Shown here: positions 12,505 through 21,931 of the stretch, one piece after another
Position numbering within the stretch: position 1 is the first letter of the stretch
Layout: each line of letters starts with the position of its first letter
Translations under genes and position numbers: made by a program
Virus record (IMG/VR): IMGVR_UViG_3300044612_001255
Location: 44,292-108,291 of that record
Origin: a virus
Strand: one strand, 5' to 3'
Length of the DNA: 64,000 nucleotides
The notes under the pieces: model-generated
Told to the model about the DNA's origin: nothing
Seen by the model: only the letters and a program-made list of their open reading frames with translations
The model's database searches: none

Positions 12505-14525
12505 ATTTAGAAAATGTTAAATACAGTGAGTGGTTGATTAACCAGCCACGCCTTCCTGATAAAACATCACAGGAATACAAGCCCTTCTTTGATTTTCATA
12601 AGAAGCTGTGCCTAGATGGATTTATAATGGATGGTGTGTTCATCAACCCTTTTCTGTATTGGCATTTGAATCTGTGGCATACAGAAGTGGATGTTATGGA
12701 TGATAGAGGACGCATCTATCAGAAATATGCCAATCCCTCACTCAGAGACAATGAATGGTTAGTGACAAATGAAATAGACAGAGCCCATGCTGAGAAGCGT
12801 GGGTTGGTCATTTTGGGTATTAGACGTTTTGCTAAGTCTGTCTTAGAAGCTAGCTACATTGCATGGGGTGCTACGTTTGATGAGAACTCACAGAACGTAA
12901 TTGCTGGCTTGAATGCTCCAGATATAAAGCTTATTACAGACAAGCTTGACAAGGGCCTCAACTTTCTTCCTGAATACTTCAGATGGCAACGTGTAGAAGA
13001 TAATTGGAAGAATCAAGTGACGTTAGGAATAAAGACAAAGAGTGGAGAGAGAATACCATTCTCTCAAATTCTTATTCGTAACTTAGATGAGGGTAATAAT
13101 GAAGAAGCTATTGCTGGTACAAAGCCACGAAAGCTTATCATTGATGAGATTGGTAAGGGGTCTTTTTTAAGAGGCTTACAGGCTGCTGTTCCTGGCTTTA
13201 CAACACCATTTGGATGGGGATGTTCTCCTATTCTTACAGGTACAGGGGGTGACATGAAGCGTTTTATGGATGCTAAATCGTTGATGTTTGATGTTGAGAA
13301 TTACAACTTTCTAACATACAACAATGAAGATGATACAAAACGTGTACATGGGCTATTCATTTCTAATAAATATAGAATGGAAGCCAAAGAAAATTCTACG
13401 TTAGGAGATTATGTAAAAGCTTCAAAGAATAGTGATCTTCGTAATGTAAAAATGTTAGTGTCTAATGAAGAGAAAGCTGATAGAATCACCACTGATAATT
13501 TAGAAAGATTAAAGAAAGCTGGAGATAGAGTGGCATTTCTAAAAGAGAAGATGTACTATCCACAAAAGGTGGATGACATATTCCTCAACGAAGACACTAA
13601 CATCTTCGATATAGAAGCTGCTAAGAGACAGAAAACCAGACTATTACAGAACGAAAGAACAGGAACACCTGTTATTTTATTTAATGACGAAGGAAAGATA
13701 GGACATGAGTTTACAGACAACATGCCTATTACAAACTTTCCTCTCAAGAGTACAGACAGAAAAGATGCTCCTATAGTGATATATGAATTTCCTATAGAGA
13801 ATCCTCCCTATGGATTATACGTTGCAGGAGTTGACCCCTACAGACAAGGACAGGCAAAGTATTCAACTTCATTAGGTTCTGTGTATATTTACAAGAGAAT
13901 GCACGATCTCACTGGTGAAAAATATCAGGATATGTTCGTAGCTTCGTACTGTGCAAGACCTGATAAGAAGGAAACGTGGGAAGAACAGGCTAGATTACTG
14001 ATTAAATATTACAACGCTAGAGCTCTTTGTGAAAATGACGATATTTCGTTCATTGAATACATGAAAAGCAAAGGCGATGCACACTATCTAGAGAAGCAAC
14101 CACAATGGTTGTTAGAAGTGATTCCTAACACTACTGTGAAACGAGAGTATGGAATTCACAGATCAGCTCAAAAAATAATTGACTATCTACATACATGTTT
14201 GAAGAGATACATGGAAGATGTTATTTATTCTGAGAAAGATGATAGTGGCGTTATAACTAGAGAAGTTACAGGGGTGAGTAAGATATTTGACCCAATGCTT
14301 CTTGAAGAAATTATCCAATACAACGATGAGGGAAACTTCGATAGGATTATAGCAGCAGAACTTGCTATAGCTCAGGCACTTAAGATGGACCCTATATTAG
14401 GAAAGATTGGAGGAACTACTGATGAACGAGTTAAATCGTTATATTCAAAAAAAGGAAAGAATAATAAGCTGTTTAGCAGCTCTAAAAATATGTTCAATAC
14501 GAGGAAAAATAAATTATTTTCATAA
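12501..14525 (+). CDS. terL: Terminase large subunit
   Basis: Packaging motor ATPase and nuclease. ATPase domain: Walker A-like GIRRFAKS (residues 106-113), Walker B LIIDEI (D215, E216). Nuclease domain of RNase H fold: VAGVDPY (D445), LCENDD (E511, D513) and a later acidic site near the C-terminus. At 674 aa it has the usual crAss-like length. The last residues are Lys/Asn-rich. It overlaps the small subunit candidate by 4 nt and the portal gene by 1 nt (TAATGG). It works at the portal vertex to move DNA into the head and cut it. Confidence 0.95.
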   Translation: MNLENVKYSEWLINQPRLPDKTSQEYKPFFDFHKKLCLDGFIMDGVFINPFLYWHLNLWHTEVDVMDDRGRIYQKYANPSLRDNEWLVTNEIDRAHAEKRGLVILGIRRFAKSVLEASYIAWGATFDENSQNVIAGLNAPDIKLITDKLDKGLNFLPEYFRWQRVEDNWKNQVTLGIKTKSGERIPFSQILIRNLDEGNNEEAIAGTKPRKLIIDEIGKGSFLRGLQAAVPGFTTPFGWGCSPILTGTGGDMKRFMDAKSLMFDVENYNFLTYNNEDDTKRVHGLFISNKYRMEAKENSTLGDYVKASKNSDLRNVKMLVSNEEKADRITTDNLERLKKAGDRVAFLKEKMYYPQKVDDIFLNEDTNIFDIEAAKRQKTRLLQNERTGTPVILFNDEGKIGHEFTDNMPITNFPLKSTDRKDAPIVIYEFPIENPPYGLYVAGVDPYRQGQAKYSTSLGSVYIYKRMHDLTGEKYQDMFVASYCARPDKKETWEEQARLLIKYYNARALCENDDISFIEYMKSKGDAHYLEKQPQWLLEVIPNTTVKREYGIHRSAQKIIDYLHTCLKRYMEDVIYSEKDDSGVITREVTGVSKIFDPMLLEEIIQYNDEGNFDRIIAAELAIAQALKMDPILGKIGGTTDERVKSLYSKKGKNNKLFSSSKNMFNTRKNKLFS

Positions 14526-17119
14526 TGGCAATCATTAGATATACCAAGGACGCAACCATACGATATGCCTATCTTAACATTTTCCCTGATCAATTCAAGA
14601 CAGAGAAAGAAAAGCAGGATGAGAGTTGGGTGAAAAACACGATGGATTATTTCGCAAACAAGTCGTATGCGGAATACATGAAGAGTCGTGATACATTTGT
14701 TAAAAACTATGACTTGGTGAAAGGAATTCTTCGTATGGAAGACTTCTACCAAGAGCCAGATGTAAAATCGTTTACAGAAATCTTACAAGCAGATTTAGGC
14801 TTACCAGCATATGTTAAGCACTATTCTATTGTAACCACTCCTATTAATAACCTTGTAGGTGAAATATCTAAGCGTCCAGATACATTTCGTGTAAAGGCAT
14901 TTGATGATGATAGCCAGTCTGAAGAATTACAATTCAAGACAGATGTGCTACAAGAGTTTATTATCTCTAAAGCCAAAGAAGGCATAATGCAGAAACTAGC
15001 TATGCAAGGTCAAGAGATTGACGAAGAGCAGCTAGAACAAATGACAATGGAGCAAGTGAAGGATCAACTAGATTCTTACACCTCTGTAGCAGAGAAGTGG
15101 GCTAACCACATTCTAACATGCCAGAAAGCAGAATTCAATCTTAAAGAAAAGAGCGAAGATGCATTTAGAGATCTTCTTATTTCTGCTAGAGAGTTCTATC
15201 ACATCTATGAAGATAACTCCAAACTTGGATTTAACATAGAAGTCGCCAACCCAAAGAACACATGGTTTTTAACAACACCAGATAGAAAGTGGATTTCTGA
15301 TCCAACAGGAAGAAACCAAGGAGCGTATGCTGCTGGTACTGTGCAAGTTATGGAACTTTCTGAAATTATTGAATCAATTCCTGACCTCACTAAAGACGAG
15401 ATTGATCACCTAAGAAGCTCATTGCAAGACTACGGACTCATCAACGTTCGTGAATCTAATCTTGGTAATCCTAATGCTGCTGATGGTATTGACTCTATTC
15501 AATATGACACATTCGATCCTCTTGTTCTTCAGACAAGAATGATGATTGAAAGTGAGATGAAAGAGAACAATGATGGACTAAAAGACTTCCTAGGACTAAC
15601 AACAAACGTATCTACATTTGGATATAAATATGTTGTTGTTAGATCATATTGGATTAGCAAAAGAAAGATTGGTAAACTTTCCTACCTTGATGAGATGGGT
15701 AATGAGCAAACCGTTCTTGTTGATGAAAACTACAAATCAAACACTATTCCTACACAAATCTCTCTTGAATGGGGTTGGATTAACCAATGGTATCAGGGAA
15801 CAAAGATTGGTCCAGATATCTACCACATCAAACCTCTTAAAATCCTTAACTATTGCCCTATTATAGGCACTACGTACGAGGTGAAGAACACAGAAGCTAA
15901 ATCACTAGTAGATTTGATGAAGCCATTTCAAGTGTTGTACAACATTTGTATGAATCAGCTTTACAAACTCCTAGAGAAAGAAATTGGTAACGTAGCTTCT
16001 GTAAACATTAGACGTGTTCCTAGACTAAAAGATGGAGATGATCAAGATTCTCTTGACGTATGGGAAATGGAGGCAAGAGAGCGTGGTATTATATTTGATG
16101 ATGACAGCCCAGAGAACACAAAGGCTGCTGTCTCTAACACCACCATTGCAAGAAACATAGACTTGACAAGAACAAACGAAATCCAGTCTAGATATAATCT
16201 TGCTCTTCAATTGAAGAACGAATGCTGGGAACTTATAGGCATCTCTAGACAGCGTTTAGGAAGCGTACAAGCGAGCGAATCTGCCACAGGTGTCAACACA
16301 GCTGTCAGTCAGTCATATGCCCAGACAGAGCCCCTATTCATCGCACACGAGTATGTATTAGGTCAGTTATACCAAGCTATTGTAGATGCAGCACAATATA
16401 TAGAAAGTGCTAAGCCAATGTCTACACTATCATACATTACATCAGAAGGAGAATCTGCATTTATACAAGTGAATGGTAATGATTTGAAGCTTCGTGATCT
16501 TAAAGTGTTTATTACAAATAGACCAGAGGATACACAAATGTTTAACGAGCTTCGTCAGCTATCTCAAGCAGTTATACAGAATGGTGGCACACTATATGAT
16601 ATAATAGAATTGTATTCTACTAAGTCTATGAGAGAGATGAAGAAGACATTCAAAAATCTCAAGGATCGTCAACAGATGATGCAAGACCAGCAGATGCAAC
16701 AACAGCAGCAACAGCTTGAGCAACAACAACAAATTGCAGCTGCTCAGATGCAGGCTCAACAACAGCAGCAGCAAGAAATGTTAGCTAACCAAAACTATCA
16801 GCAAGAACTTGATAGAATTAATAAGAAAGAAATAGCTCTTATTAATGCAGCTGCGAGAGGAGAAGCGGCAACACAAGATGTTGATGAGTCAGGCACTGCT
16901 GATATACTAGAGATATCAAACTTGTCTATGCAGCAGTCTAAAGCAGCTCAAGATTATCAATTGAAGATGCAAGACATTCAATCTAAAAACACTCAAGCTA
17001 TGCAGAAGCTACAACTTGAAAAAGAAAAGATAAATGTTGCTAGAGAGAATATGAAGAATGATGTTGAAGTGGCTAAAATAAATGCTTCTAATAGAGCATC
17101 TAAAAGCAATAAGAAATAA
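14525..17119 (+). CDS. Portal protein
   Basis: The 864-aa size, the place right after terminase, and the sequence type fit the crAss-like portal. It is a dodecameric ring that forms the DNA channel at one head vertex. The N-terminal half carries the clip and wing segments and the middle the channel (about 440-600). A Gln-rich helical stretch (about residues 715-765) forms a crown or coiled barrel at the C-terminus, with encoding DNA full of CAA/CAG. No cleavage site is obvious. The gene has no promoter of its own and shares the terminase transcript. Confidence 0.9.
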   Translation: MAIIRYTKDATIRYAYLNIFPDQFKTEKEKQDESWVKNTMDYFANKSYAEYMKSRDTFVKNYDLVKGILRMEDFYQEPDVKSFTEILQADLGLPAYVKHYSIVTTPINNLVGEISKRPDTFRVKAFDDDSQSEELQFKTDVLQEFIISKAKEGIMQKLAMQGQEIDEEQLEQMTMEQVKDQLDSYTSVAEKWANHILTCQKAEFNLKEKSEDAFRDLLISAREFYHIYEDNSKLGFNIEVANPKNTWFLTTPDRKWISDPTGRNQGAYAAGTVQVMELSEIIESIPDLTKDEIDHLRSSLQDYGLINVRESNLGNPNAADGIDSIQYDTFDPLVLQTRMMIESEMKENNDGLKDFLGLTTNVSTFGYKYVVVRSYWISKRKIGKLSYLDEMGNEQTVLVDENYKSNTIPTQISLEWGWINQWYQGTKIGPDIYHIKPLKILNYCPIIGTTYEVKNTEAKSLVDLMKPFQVLYNICMNQLYKLLEKEIGNVASVNIRRVPRLKDGDDQDSLDVWEMEARERGIIFDDDSPENTKAAVSNTTIARNIDLTRTNEIQSRYNLALQLKNECWELIGISRQRLGSVQASESATGVNTAVSQSYAQTEPLFIAHEYVLGQLYQAIVDAAQYIESAKPMSTLSYITSEGESAFIQVNGNDLKLRDLKVFITNRPEDTQMFNELRQLSQAVIQNGGTLYDIIELYSTKSMREMKKTFKNLKDRQQMMQDQQMQQQQQQLEQQQQIAAAQMQAQQQQQQEMLANQNYQQELDRINKKEIALINAAARGEAATQDVDESGTADILEISNLSMQQSKAAQDYQLKMQDIQSKNTQAMQKLQLEKEKINVARENMKNDVEVAKINASNRASKSNKK

Positions 17120-17186
17120 TAAAATATGGAAAAATTAACATTAATGCTATACGTATCAAAAAAACAACAATTTTGATTATTCCCTA

Positions 17187-17217
17187 TTTGATTATTTTAC
17201 AAACGAAAGTACATTTA
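17187..17217 (+). promoter_or_regulatory. Second late promoter, before the scaffold and capsid genes
   Basis: TTTG (17187-17190) and TACATTTA (17210-17217) are spaced by 19 nt, close to the Bacteroidota consensus with one mismatch in the downstream box. AAACCAAT follows at 17226-17233, as it does after the 10752 promoter. It lies in a 133-nt gap and would boost the scaffold and capsid genes. Confidence 0.65.
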
Positions 17218-17252
17218 TATCATACAAACCAATCAAATAATTAACTACATAT

Positions 17253-18494
17253 ATGGCAGACAACCTAGACACTCCGTCATTTGGTAACTTCGGTATTGAA
17301 GATACTATGGAAATGGGGATAGGTAACACACAGTTGTTGGACGATTTGTTTTCTCCAGAAACTTCTACAGAAGATCCTGATAAGTTAGAAACAATCATAA
17401 AGACAGCAGATGAACCAAAAGCTCCTAAAAAACCAGAAGTATCAAAAGGTAAAGAAGTTGTCCAAAAGCTAGATGGTGAGGAAACCACTCAACAAGATGT
17501 TTTAAAAAACTTTCTTGGAGATGATGAAGACGAAGAATCAGAAGAAGATGATGTTGTAACACCACCAACCAAAGCTAAAGCAGAAGCTGAAGAAGAGGAA
17601 GACGATGTTGCAGAATCACCATTTGTTTCTTTATCGAAGGACCTTTTCAAACTTGGTGTTTTTACACAAGATGATGATGAAGAGGATACAGTTATTGAAA
17701 CACCAGAACAATTCCTGGAAAAATTCAATGCAGAGAAGAAGAAAGGTGCAATCGAGATTGTTGACAACTTCATTAGTCAGTTTGGAGAAGATTACCAAAA
17801 AGCGTTTGATGCCATATTTGTAAAAGGAGCAGATCCTAAAGATTATTTTGGCGTATATAACAATGTAGTGAGCTTTGCTGAATTGGATTTGTCAGTTGAA
17901 GACAACCAAGTTAGAGTTATCAAACAAGCCTTGACAGATCAAGGATTCGATAATGAAGATGTCACTACAGAAATTGAAAGACTTAGAAACTACGGTGATT
18001 TAGAAACAGTTGCTAGCAAGCATCACAAAGTGCTTGTTAAGAAGGAAGCAGCAAAGTTGCAACAGATGGAGCAACAAGCTGAACAACAACTTCAGCAGAA
18101 AGCAATGGTTCGAAATCAGTATATTCAAAACGTTCAGTCTGTCCTCCAAGACAAATTGAAAACAAAGGAGTTTGATGGAATTCCATTAAACCCCAAATTG
18201 GCATCAGAACTACAAGACTTCCTTTTGGTAGACAAGTACAAAACTCCTTCAGGTGAAACCCTGACAGATTTTGACAAGACTATCCTGGAACTTAAGAGAC
18301 CTGAGAACCACGCTGCAAAAGTTAAGCTGGGACTTCTTCTTAAGATTTTAGAAAAAGATCCTACGTTATCTACCATACAAAGAACAGGAGTGACTAAGAA
18401 GTCAACCCAGTTGTTTGAGGAAGTTGCGAGACAGACTAGTAAAAAACCTGGTTCTGGTGGCAATTCTGGAAAAGCGAACTCATGGTTCTTATAA
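17253..18494 (+). CDS. Candidate scaffolding protein (413 aa)
   Basis: Acidic in the first third (EDEESEEDDVV, EEEEDDVAE) and helical with Gln-rich coiled segments in the last third (EQQAEQQLQQKA, about residues 271-284). It has a basic end (KKSTQLFEEVARQTSKKPGS). That order, together with its place between portal and capsid genes and its own promoter, matches scaffolding proteins that guide capsid assembly. The basic C-terminal tail is where scaffolds usually bind the capsid. No protease motif is seen. The call comes from layout and composition, not from a recognised domain. Confidence 0.65.
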   Translation: MADNLDTPSFGNFGIEDTMEMGIGNTQLLDDLFSPETSTEDPDKLETIIKTADEPKAPKKPEVSKGKEVVQKLDGEETTQQDVLKNFLGDDEDEESEEDDVVTPPTKAKAEAEEEEDDVAESPFVSLSKDLFKLGVFTQDDDEEDTVIETPEQFLEKFNAEKKKGAIEIVDNFISQFGEDYQKAFDAIFVKGADPKDYFGVYNNVVSFAELDLSVEDNQVRVIKQALTDQGFDNEDVTTEIERLRNYGDLETVASKHHKVLVKKEAAKLQQMEQQAEQQLQQKAMVRNQYIQNVQSVLQDKLKTKEFDGIPLNPKLASELQDFLLVDKYKTPSGETLTDFDKTILELKRPENHAAKVKLGLLLKILEKDPTLSTIQRTGVTKKSTQLFEEVARQTSKKPGSGGNSGKANSWFL

Positions 18495-18519
18495 ATTAAA
18501 TAAAACAAAGTAAAAAACA

Positions 18520-20073
18520 ATGGCAATTCAAACAATCCCAGGTTTAACTGGCTTTACCTATGCCCGTGTTGCGTCAATGGACAAACGTGCTGTAGGAAAG
18601 CTAACTGATTCAAATCACTTGGAGTCATTTCACTCTACTGAGCCAGCTGATTATGACAAGAAGATTATCTCCTTGTACACTCAGAGCTCATTGTATAGCA
18701 ATGACTTCCTTGATATGATCAACAAGTCCACTCCCTATTACATCGACAACAACAGCGATTCTTGGAAGTGGGATGTTCAAGTTCCTTACAAATTCCCTAA
18801 AATCATCGACATCCCTAGCTCTACTGCTGAGTTGAGCAAGCCAGGTATTGATGGCCAGGAGTTTCAGGTGGTATTGGACACTAACGAATTCTCTAAGAAC
18901 GCTATCGTTTCTGTAGGTTCTCGTCAGTATGGTCCAAGATGGTACGCTGTAAAAGATCCAGTTCCATGGAATGCAGGCTTCCTTTACACTTTCACATTGG
19001 TGTCTGATAACCCAATCATGGATTTTGTAAGCTCTACTTTCTTGCAAATTGGTATCGAACTAGAACTAGTTGATGCTGCAATTGGTGAATTTGATCAGGA
19101 CCTTCTTGGATTACCAAGACTTGGTGAGAAAATCACTATGTTCGAATCTCTTGGTTCTGGATATGGTTTTGAGCACCAAGTTACTGCATGGGCTGATGAT
19201 AAGACTATGCGTGATGCTTCTGGTAAACCTCTTGATATTTTGGTGTACGCTCCTCAGCGTAGAAACCAACTTCCTTTAACTCGTAATGATGTTAAGTGGG
19301 AGCCATTCGTAGAATTCATGTTAAGAAAAGCAATGCTTGAACTTAAGGTGAAGCGAATGATCTGGTCTAAGCCAGGCACTGTAAAAACTAATGGATCTAA
19401 GCAAGAATTGAAGCGTGTGTCTGCTGGTGTTTACCACAGAATGCGTAACAATGGTAACTTGGTACAATACAACCGTGGAGAATTCTCCGCAAACCTTATC
19501 CGTTCCGTATTTGGAGACTTGTTCTACAGACGTGTGGATGTTAAGGATAGAAGAGTTAAAATGTACACTAACGAAGCTGGCTTCGATGTGTTCCAGCAGG
19601 CTCTTAAAACAGATGCTTTGAACTCTGGTCTTACTTTCATGGCAGATAGCGGTAACCGTTACATGCAAGGAGAAGGACAGCACATCACTTACAACTTTGC
19701 ATTCGATGCAATGGTAACTCGTGAGACTGGTCGTGTTGAACTTATCCACTTGAAAGAACTTGATCTTCCTCAATCCAACTTGGAATTTGGACAGAACAAG
19801 AAGTCCACTCCTGTGTTCATGGTATTTGACGTATCTCCAATGTCTGATGGCTCTATGGTTAACAACATTCGTGAAGTACGTATGAAGGGTGCTCCTTCTA
19901 TGACTTGGGGCTATATCGATGGACGTAGACACCACTTAGGCTTTGCTAAGTCTCAGGGTATGTCTTCTGCCAACAAATTCCCAGGCTATGAAATCTGGAT
20001 GCAAGATCGTTGCGATGTATTCATCGAAGACTTGTCACGAACTGTTCTCATCGAAGAGATTCCACAGTTCTAA
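18520..20073 (+). CDS. Major capsid protein
   Basis: 517 aa, in the usual place and of the size of crAss-like capsid proteins. The end (GYEIWMQDRCDVFIEDLSRT followed by VLIEEIPQF) matches the C-terminal pattern I associate with Crassvirales capsid proteins of HK97 fold. It builds the icosahedral shell. Codons and G+C are visibly optimised compared with neighbours, as expected for the most abundant virion protein. The leader is A-rich (AAATTAAATAAAACAAAGTA) with no Shine-Dalgarno. A strong terminator follows 9 nt after the stop, so the promoter at 17187 plus this terminator form a scaffold-capsid unit. Confidence 0.92.
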   Translation: MAIQTIPGLTGFTYARVASMDKRAVGKLTDSNHLESFHSTEPADYDKKIISLYTQSSLYSNDFLDMINKSTPYYIDNNSDSWKWDVQVPYKFPKIIDIPSSTAELSKPGIDGQEFQVVLDTNEFSKNAIVSVGSRQYGPRWYAVKDPVPWNAGFLYTFTLVSDNPIMDFVSSTFLQIGIELELVDAAIGEFDQDLLGLPRLGEKITMFESLGSGYGFEHQVTAWADDKTMRDASGKPLDILVYAPQRRNQLPLTRNDVKWEPFVEFMLRKAMLELKVKRMIWSKPGTVKTNGSKQELKRVSAGVYHRMRNNGNLVQYNRGEFSANLIRSVFGDLFYRRVDVKDRRVKMYTNEAGFDVFQQALKTDALNSGLTFMADSGNRYMQGEGQHITYNFAFDAMVTRETGRVELIHLKELDLPQSNLEFGQNKKSTPVFMVFDVSPMSDGSMVNNIREVRMKGAPSMTWGYIDGRRHHLGFAKSQGMSSANKFPGYEIWMQDRCDVFIEDLSRTVLIEEIPQF

Positions 20074-20081
20074 TATAAAAT

Positions 20082-20108
20082 CTCCCCTCGTGTCAATCAT
20101 GAGGGGAG
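20082..20108 (+). terminator. Intrinsic terminator after the capsid gene
   Basis: Perfect 8-bp stem CTCCCCTC / GAGGGGAG with an 11-nt loop, followed by TTTTATT. Confidence 0.9.
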
Positions 20109-20126
20109 TTTTATTCCTCTTTAAAA

Positions 20127-20171
20127 CAGAGTGTGGGTCAGTGAGCCTAGCCATTTGATTGGTGCACTCTG
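20127..20171. promoter_or_regulatory. Inverted repeat in the leader of the post-capsid gene
   Basis: CAGAGTG (20127-20133) pairs with CACTCTG (20165-20171) around a 31-nt loop. AAACCAAT follows at 20178-20185, the same leader element as after the two late promoters. I see no full TTTG / TAnnTTTG match here, so a weak promoter or an RNA-processing hairpin are both possible. Confidence 0.45.
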
Positions 20172-20205
20172 CAAAACAAACCAATAATAATCAAATAACT
20201 ACGTA

Positions 20206-21174
20206 ATGGGTAAATTAGGGAAAATCTCCACGATTAAGAAGGAGTACAACAGTTCTGGCATGCAAACTATGCAAGGAGGATTATCACAAAGAGGGCTATC
20301 AAGAATTCCAGGAACTGGAGTTTTTAAATATCCTTACAAGGAACTTGATGGAAGATACAGAACAGGCTTAGATGCTGATGCTGCTTACATCAAAAGAATT
20401 GCTGATCCTACAGAGCGTGAGCTAGAAATTGAGCGTGTAACAGAATTAAGAGAGAAGCTTGAGAATGCTCTAGGAGGAATAGATCTTGGACCAAGAGCTA
20501 TTTTCTGGAACTACGGTTTATCAAAGTCTACAGACGACACTACTCATGTGCAAACTGTAAAACTTCTTGATGGTGACAACTACTTCGATTTAACAGTGCC
20601 TTTTCAAGAACTTGCTTTCTCTTGGTTGAGAGTTCATCCAACAGTTGCTAGTTCTTACCAAGCATGGGAAAGAGGTGACTATCCAGCAGATACACAATTC
20701 TACGTTGTAGATGATGATATCGAAAATGCTGTAATCTTCAAGAAGAAGCAATTGATCAACAAGGCAATCTCCAAGTTTGATACAATGACTCCTGAGAAGA
20801 AAAGAAAAGTTGCAAGACTTTTAGGACTTCCAGTTACAGAAGATTCCAAAGAAGATTTTGTATATAATCAAGTGGATAATATTCTCAAGCAGACTGAATT
20901 CAAAGCTGGTAAATACCAAGGATTGTCAACAATCGAAGTGTTTAACAGATTTGCAGACATGAAGGAAAATTTACTCCATATCAAAGATTTGGTTAAGCAA
21001 GCTATTGCACATTCAGTTTACAGAGTTAAGTCCAGCGGACGTGTCTTTGAAGGTGAATTTGAACTAGCAAAAGATGAAGAAGAGTTGGTGAAGTTCTTAG
21101 CTAATGATGATAATCAAGACGAACTAATCACTCTAGAACAAAAGTTGAAATCTAAGAAACTCGCTTCTGTATGA
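20206..21174 (+). CDS. Head-region structural protein (322 aa)
   Basis: Mixed alpha/beta protein with a Gly/Ser-rich start (GMQTMQGGLSQRGLSRIPGT) and helical end. I know of no domain, but proteins with this type of sequence lie right after the capsid gene in crAss-like genomes, so a head or connector role is likely. The stop overlaps the ATG of the next gene (ATGA). The leader resembles that of the scaffold gene (ACAAACCAAT ... ACTAC), which suggests shared timing. Confidence 0.7.
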   Translation: MGKLGKISTIKKEYNSSGMQTMQGGLSQRGLSRIPGTGVFKYPYKELDGRYRTGLDADAAYIKRIADPTERELEIERVTELREKLENALGGIDLGPRAIFWNYGLSKSTDDTTHVQTVKLLDGDNYFDLTVPFQELAFSWLRVHPTVASSYQAWERGDYPADTQFYVVDDDIENAVIFKKKQLINKAISKFDTMTPEKKRKVARLLGLPVTEDSKEDFVYNQVDNILKQTEFKAGKYQGLSTIEVFNRFADMKENLLHIKDLVKQAIAHSVYRVKSSGRVFEGEFELAKDEEELVKFLANDDNQDELITLEQKLKSKKLASV

Positions 21175-21902
21175 TACCTGTAGATAGTTTATTATATAAA
21201 ATTGATCAAAAACTAAATAAACTATCAACTAATGAGCATCAGCAGATTCAACTCGAAGATAAAGTACTTGCGCTTAACGAAGCTCAAATAAAGCTCATCA
21301 AACAAAAGGTTGATGGATTTAGTGTTGTTAGTGGTATGGGATTGGACTCTTTTAAAAAGCGTTACGAAGACCTACAAAGACTTGTAATTAATTACAATGT
21401 TGGCGTGTTAAATCTTCATCTCAAAAACCAAAAATTAAATCAGTGGGCAGCTGATATTGATTTACTTGATCCAAAGTACATGTTCTACATTGACAGTTAT
21501 GTTTTAGCTGACAAGGGCGTGTGTAAGGATCGACAAATTTGGATAAATAAAGATTTGGCAAAACATGGTGATTTGCAGTTCTTATTGAACAACATTCACT
21601 ATAAGCCATCGTTCGAATATCAAGAGACATTTAATTTTATCTCCTCAGATGAAATTAGTATATTCACAGACGGAACGTTCACTCCATCTGCAATATACAT
21701 CTCTTATATGAGATACCCCATCTACATTGATAAGGCAGGCTACATCAAGTTTGACGGTCAACCATCTACGGATGTTAATTGTGAACTTGAAGCCTATCTG
21801 GAAGACGAGTTAGTTGATTTAACTGTCCAGAATTTAGCAATGTATACAGAGAATGCAGCTGCGGTACAGAGTGCCCAGTTCAGAATACAAACAAATGAAT
21901 AA
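21171..21902 (+). CDS. Structural protein, possible head-tail connector (243 aa)
   Basis: A helical first third (LNKLSTNEHQQIQLEDKVLA) is followed by a beta-rich remainder. No motif is known to me. It is coupled to the upstream gene by an ATGA overlap and lies between capsid and appendage genes, the usual place of crAss-like head or connector proteins. The role is inferred. Confidence 0.65.
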   Translation: MIPVDSLLYKIDQKLNKLSTNEHQQIQLEDKVLALNEAQIKLIKQKVDGFSVVSGMGLDSFKKRYEDLQRLVINYNVGVLNLHLKNQKLNQWAADIDLLDPKYMFYIDSYVLADKGVCKDRQIWINKDLAKHGDLQFLLNNIHYKPSFEYQETFNFISSDEISIFTDGTFTPSAIYISYMRYPIYIDKAGYIKFDGQPSTDVNCELEAYLEDELVDLTVQNLAMYTENAAAVQSAQFRIQTNE

Positions 21903-21931
21903 ATAAACTTAAAAAACAAAAAACAAAAAAA

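Noticed and set aside
17126-17176. 16-codon frame in the gap before the scaffold gene
   Set aside because: It starts seven bases after the portal stop, has no further support, and the region is better explained as the end of one unit and a promoter.
19321-19935. 204-aa open frame on the minus strand inside the capsid gene
   Set aside because: It lies wholly opposite the capsid gene, has no leader or neighbour, and its composition is that of an antisense frame of a codon-biased gene.
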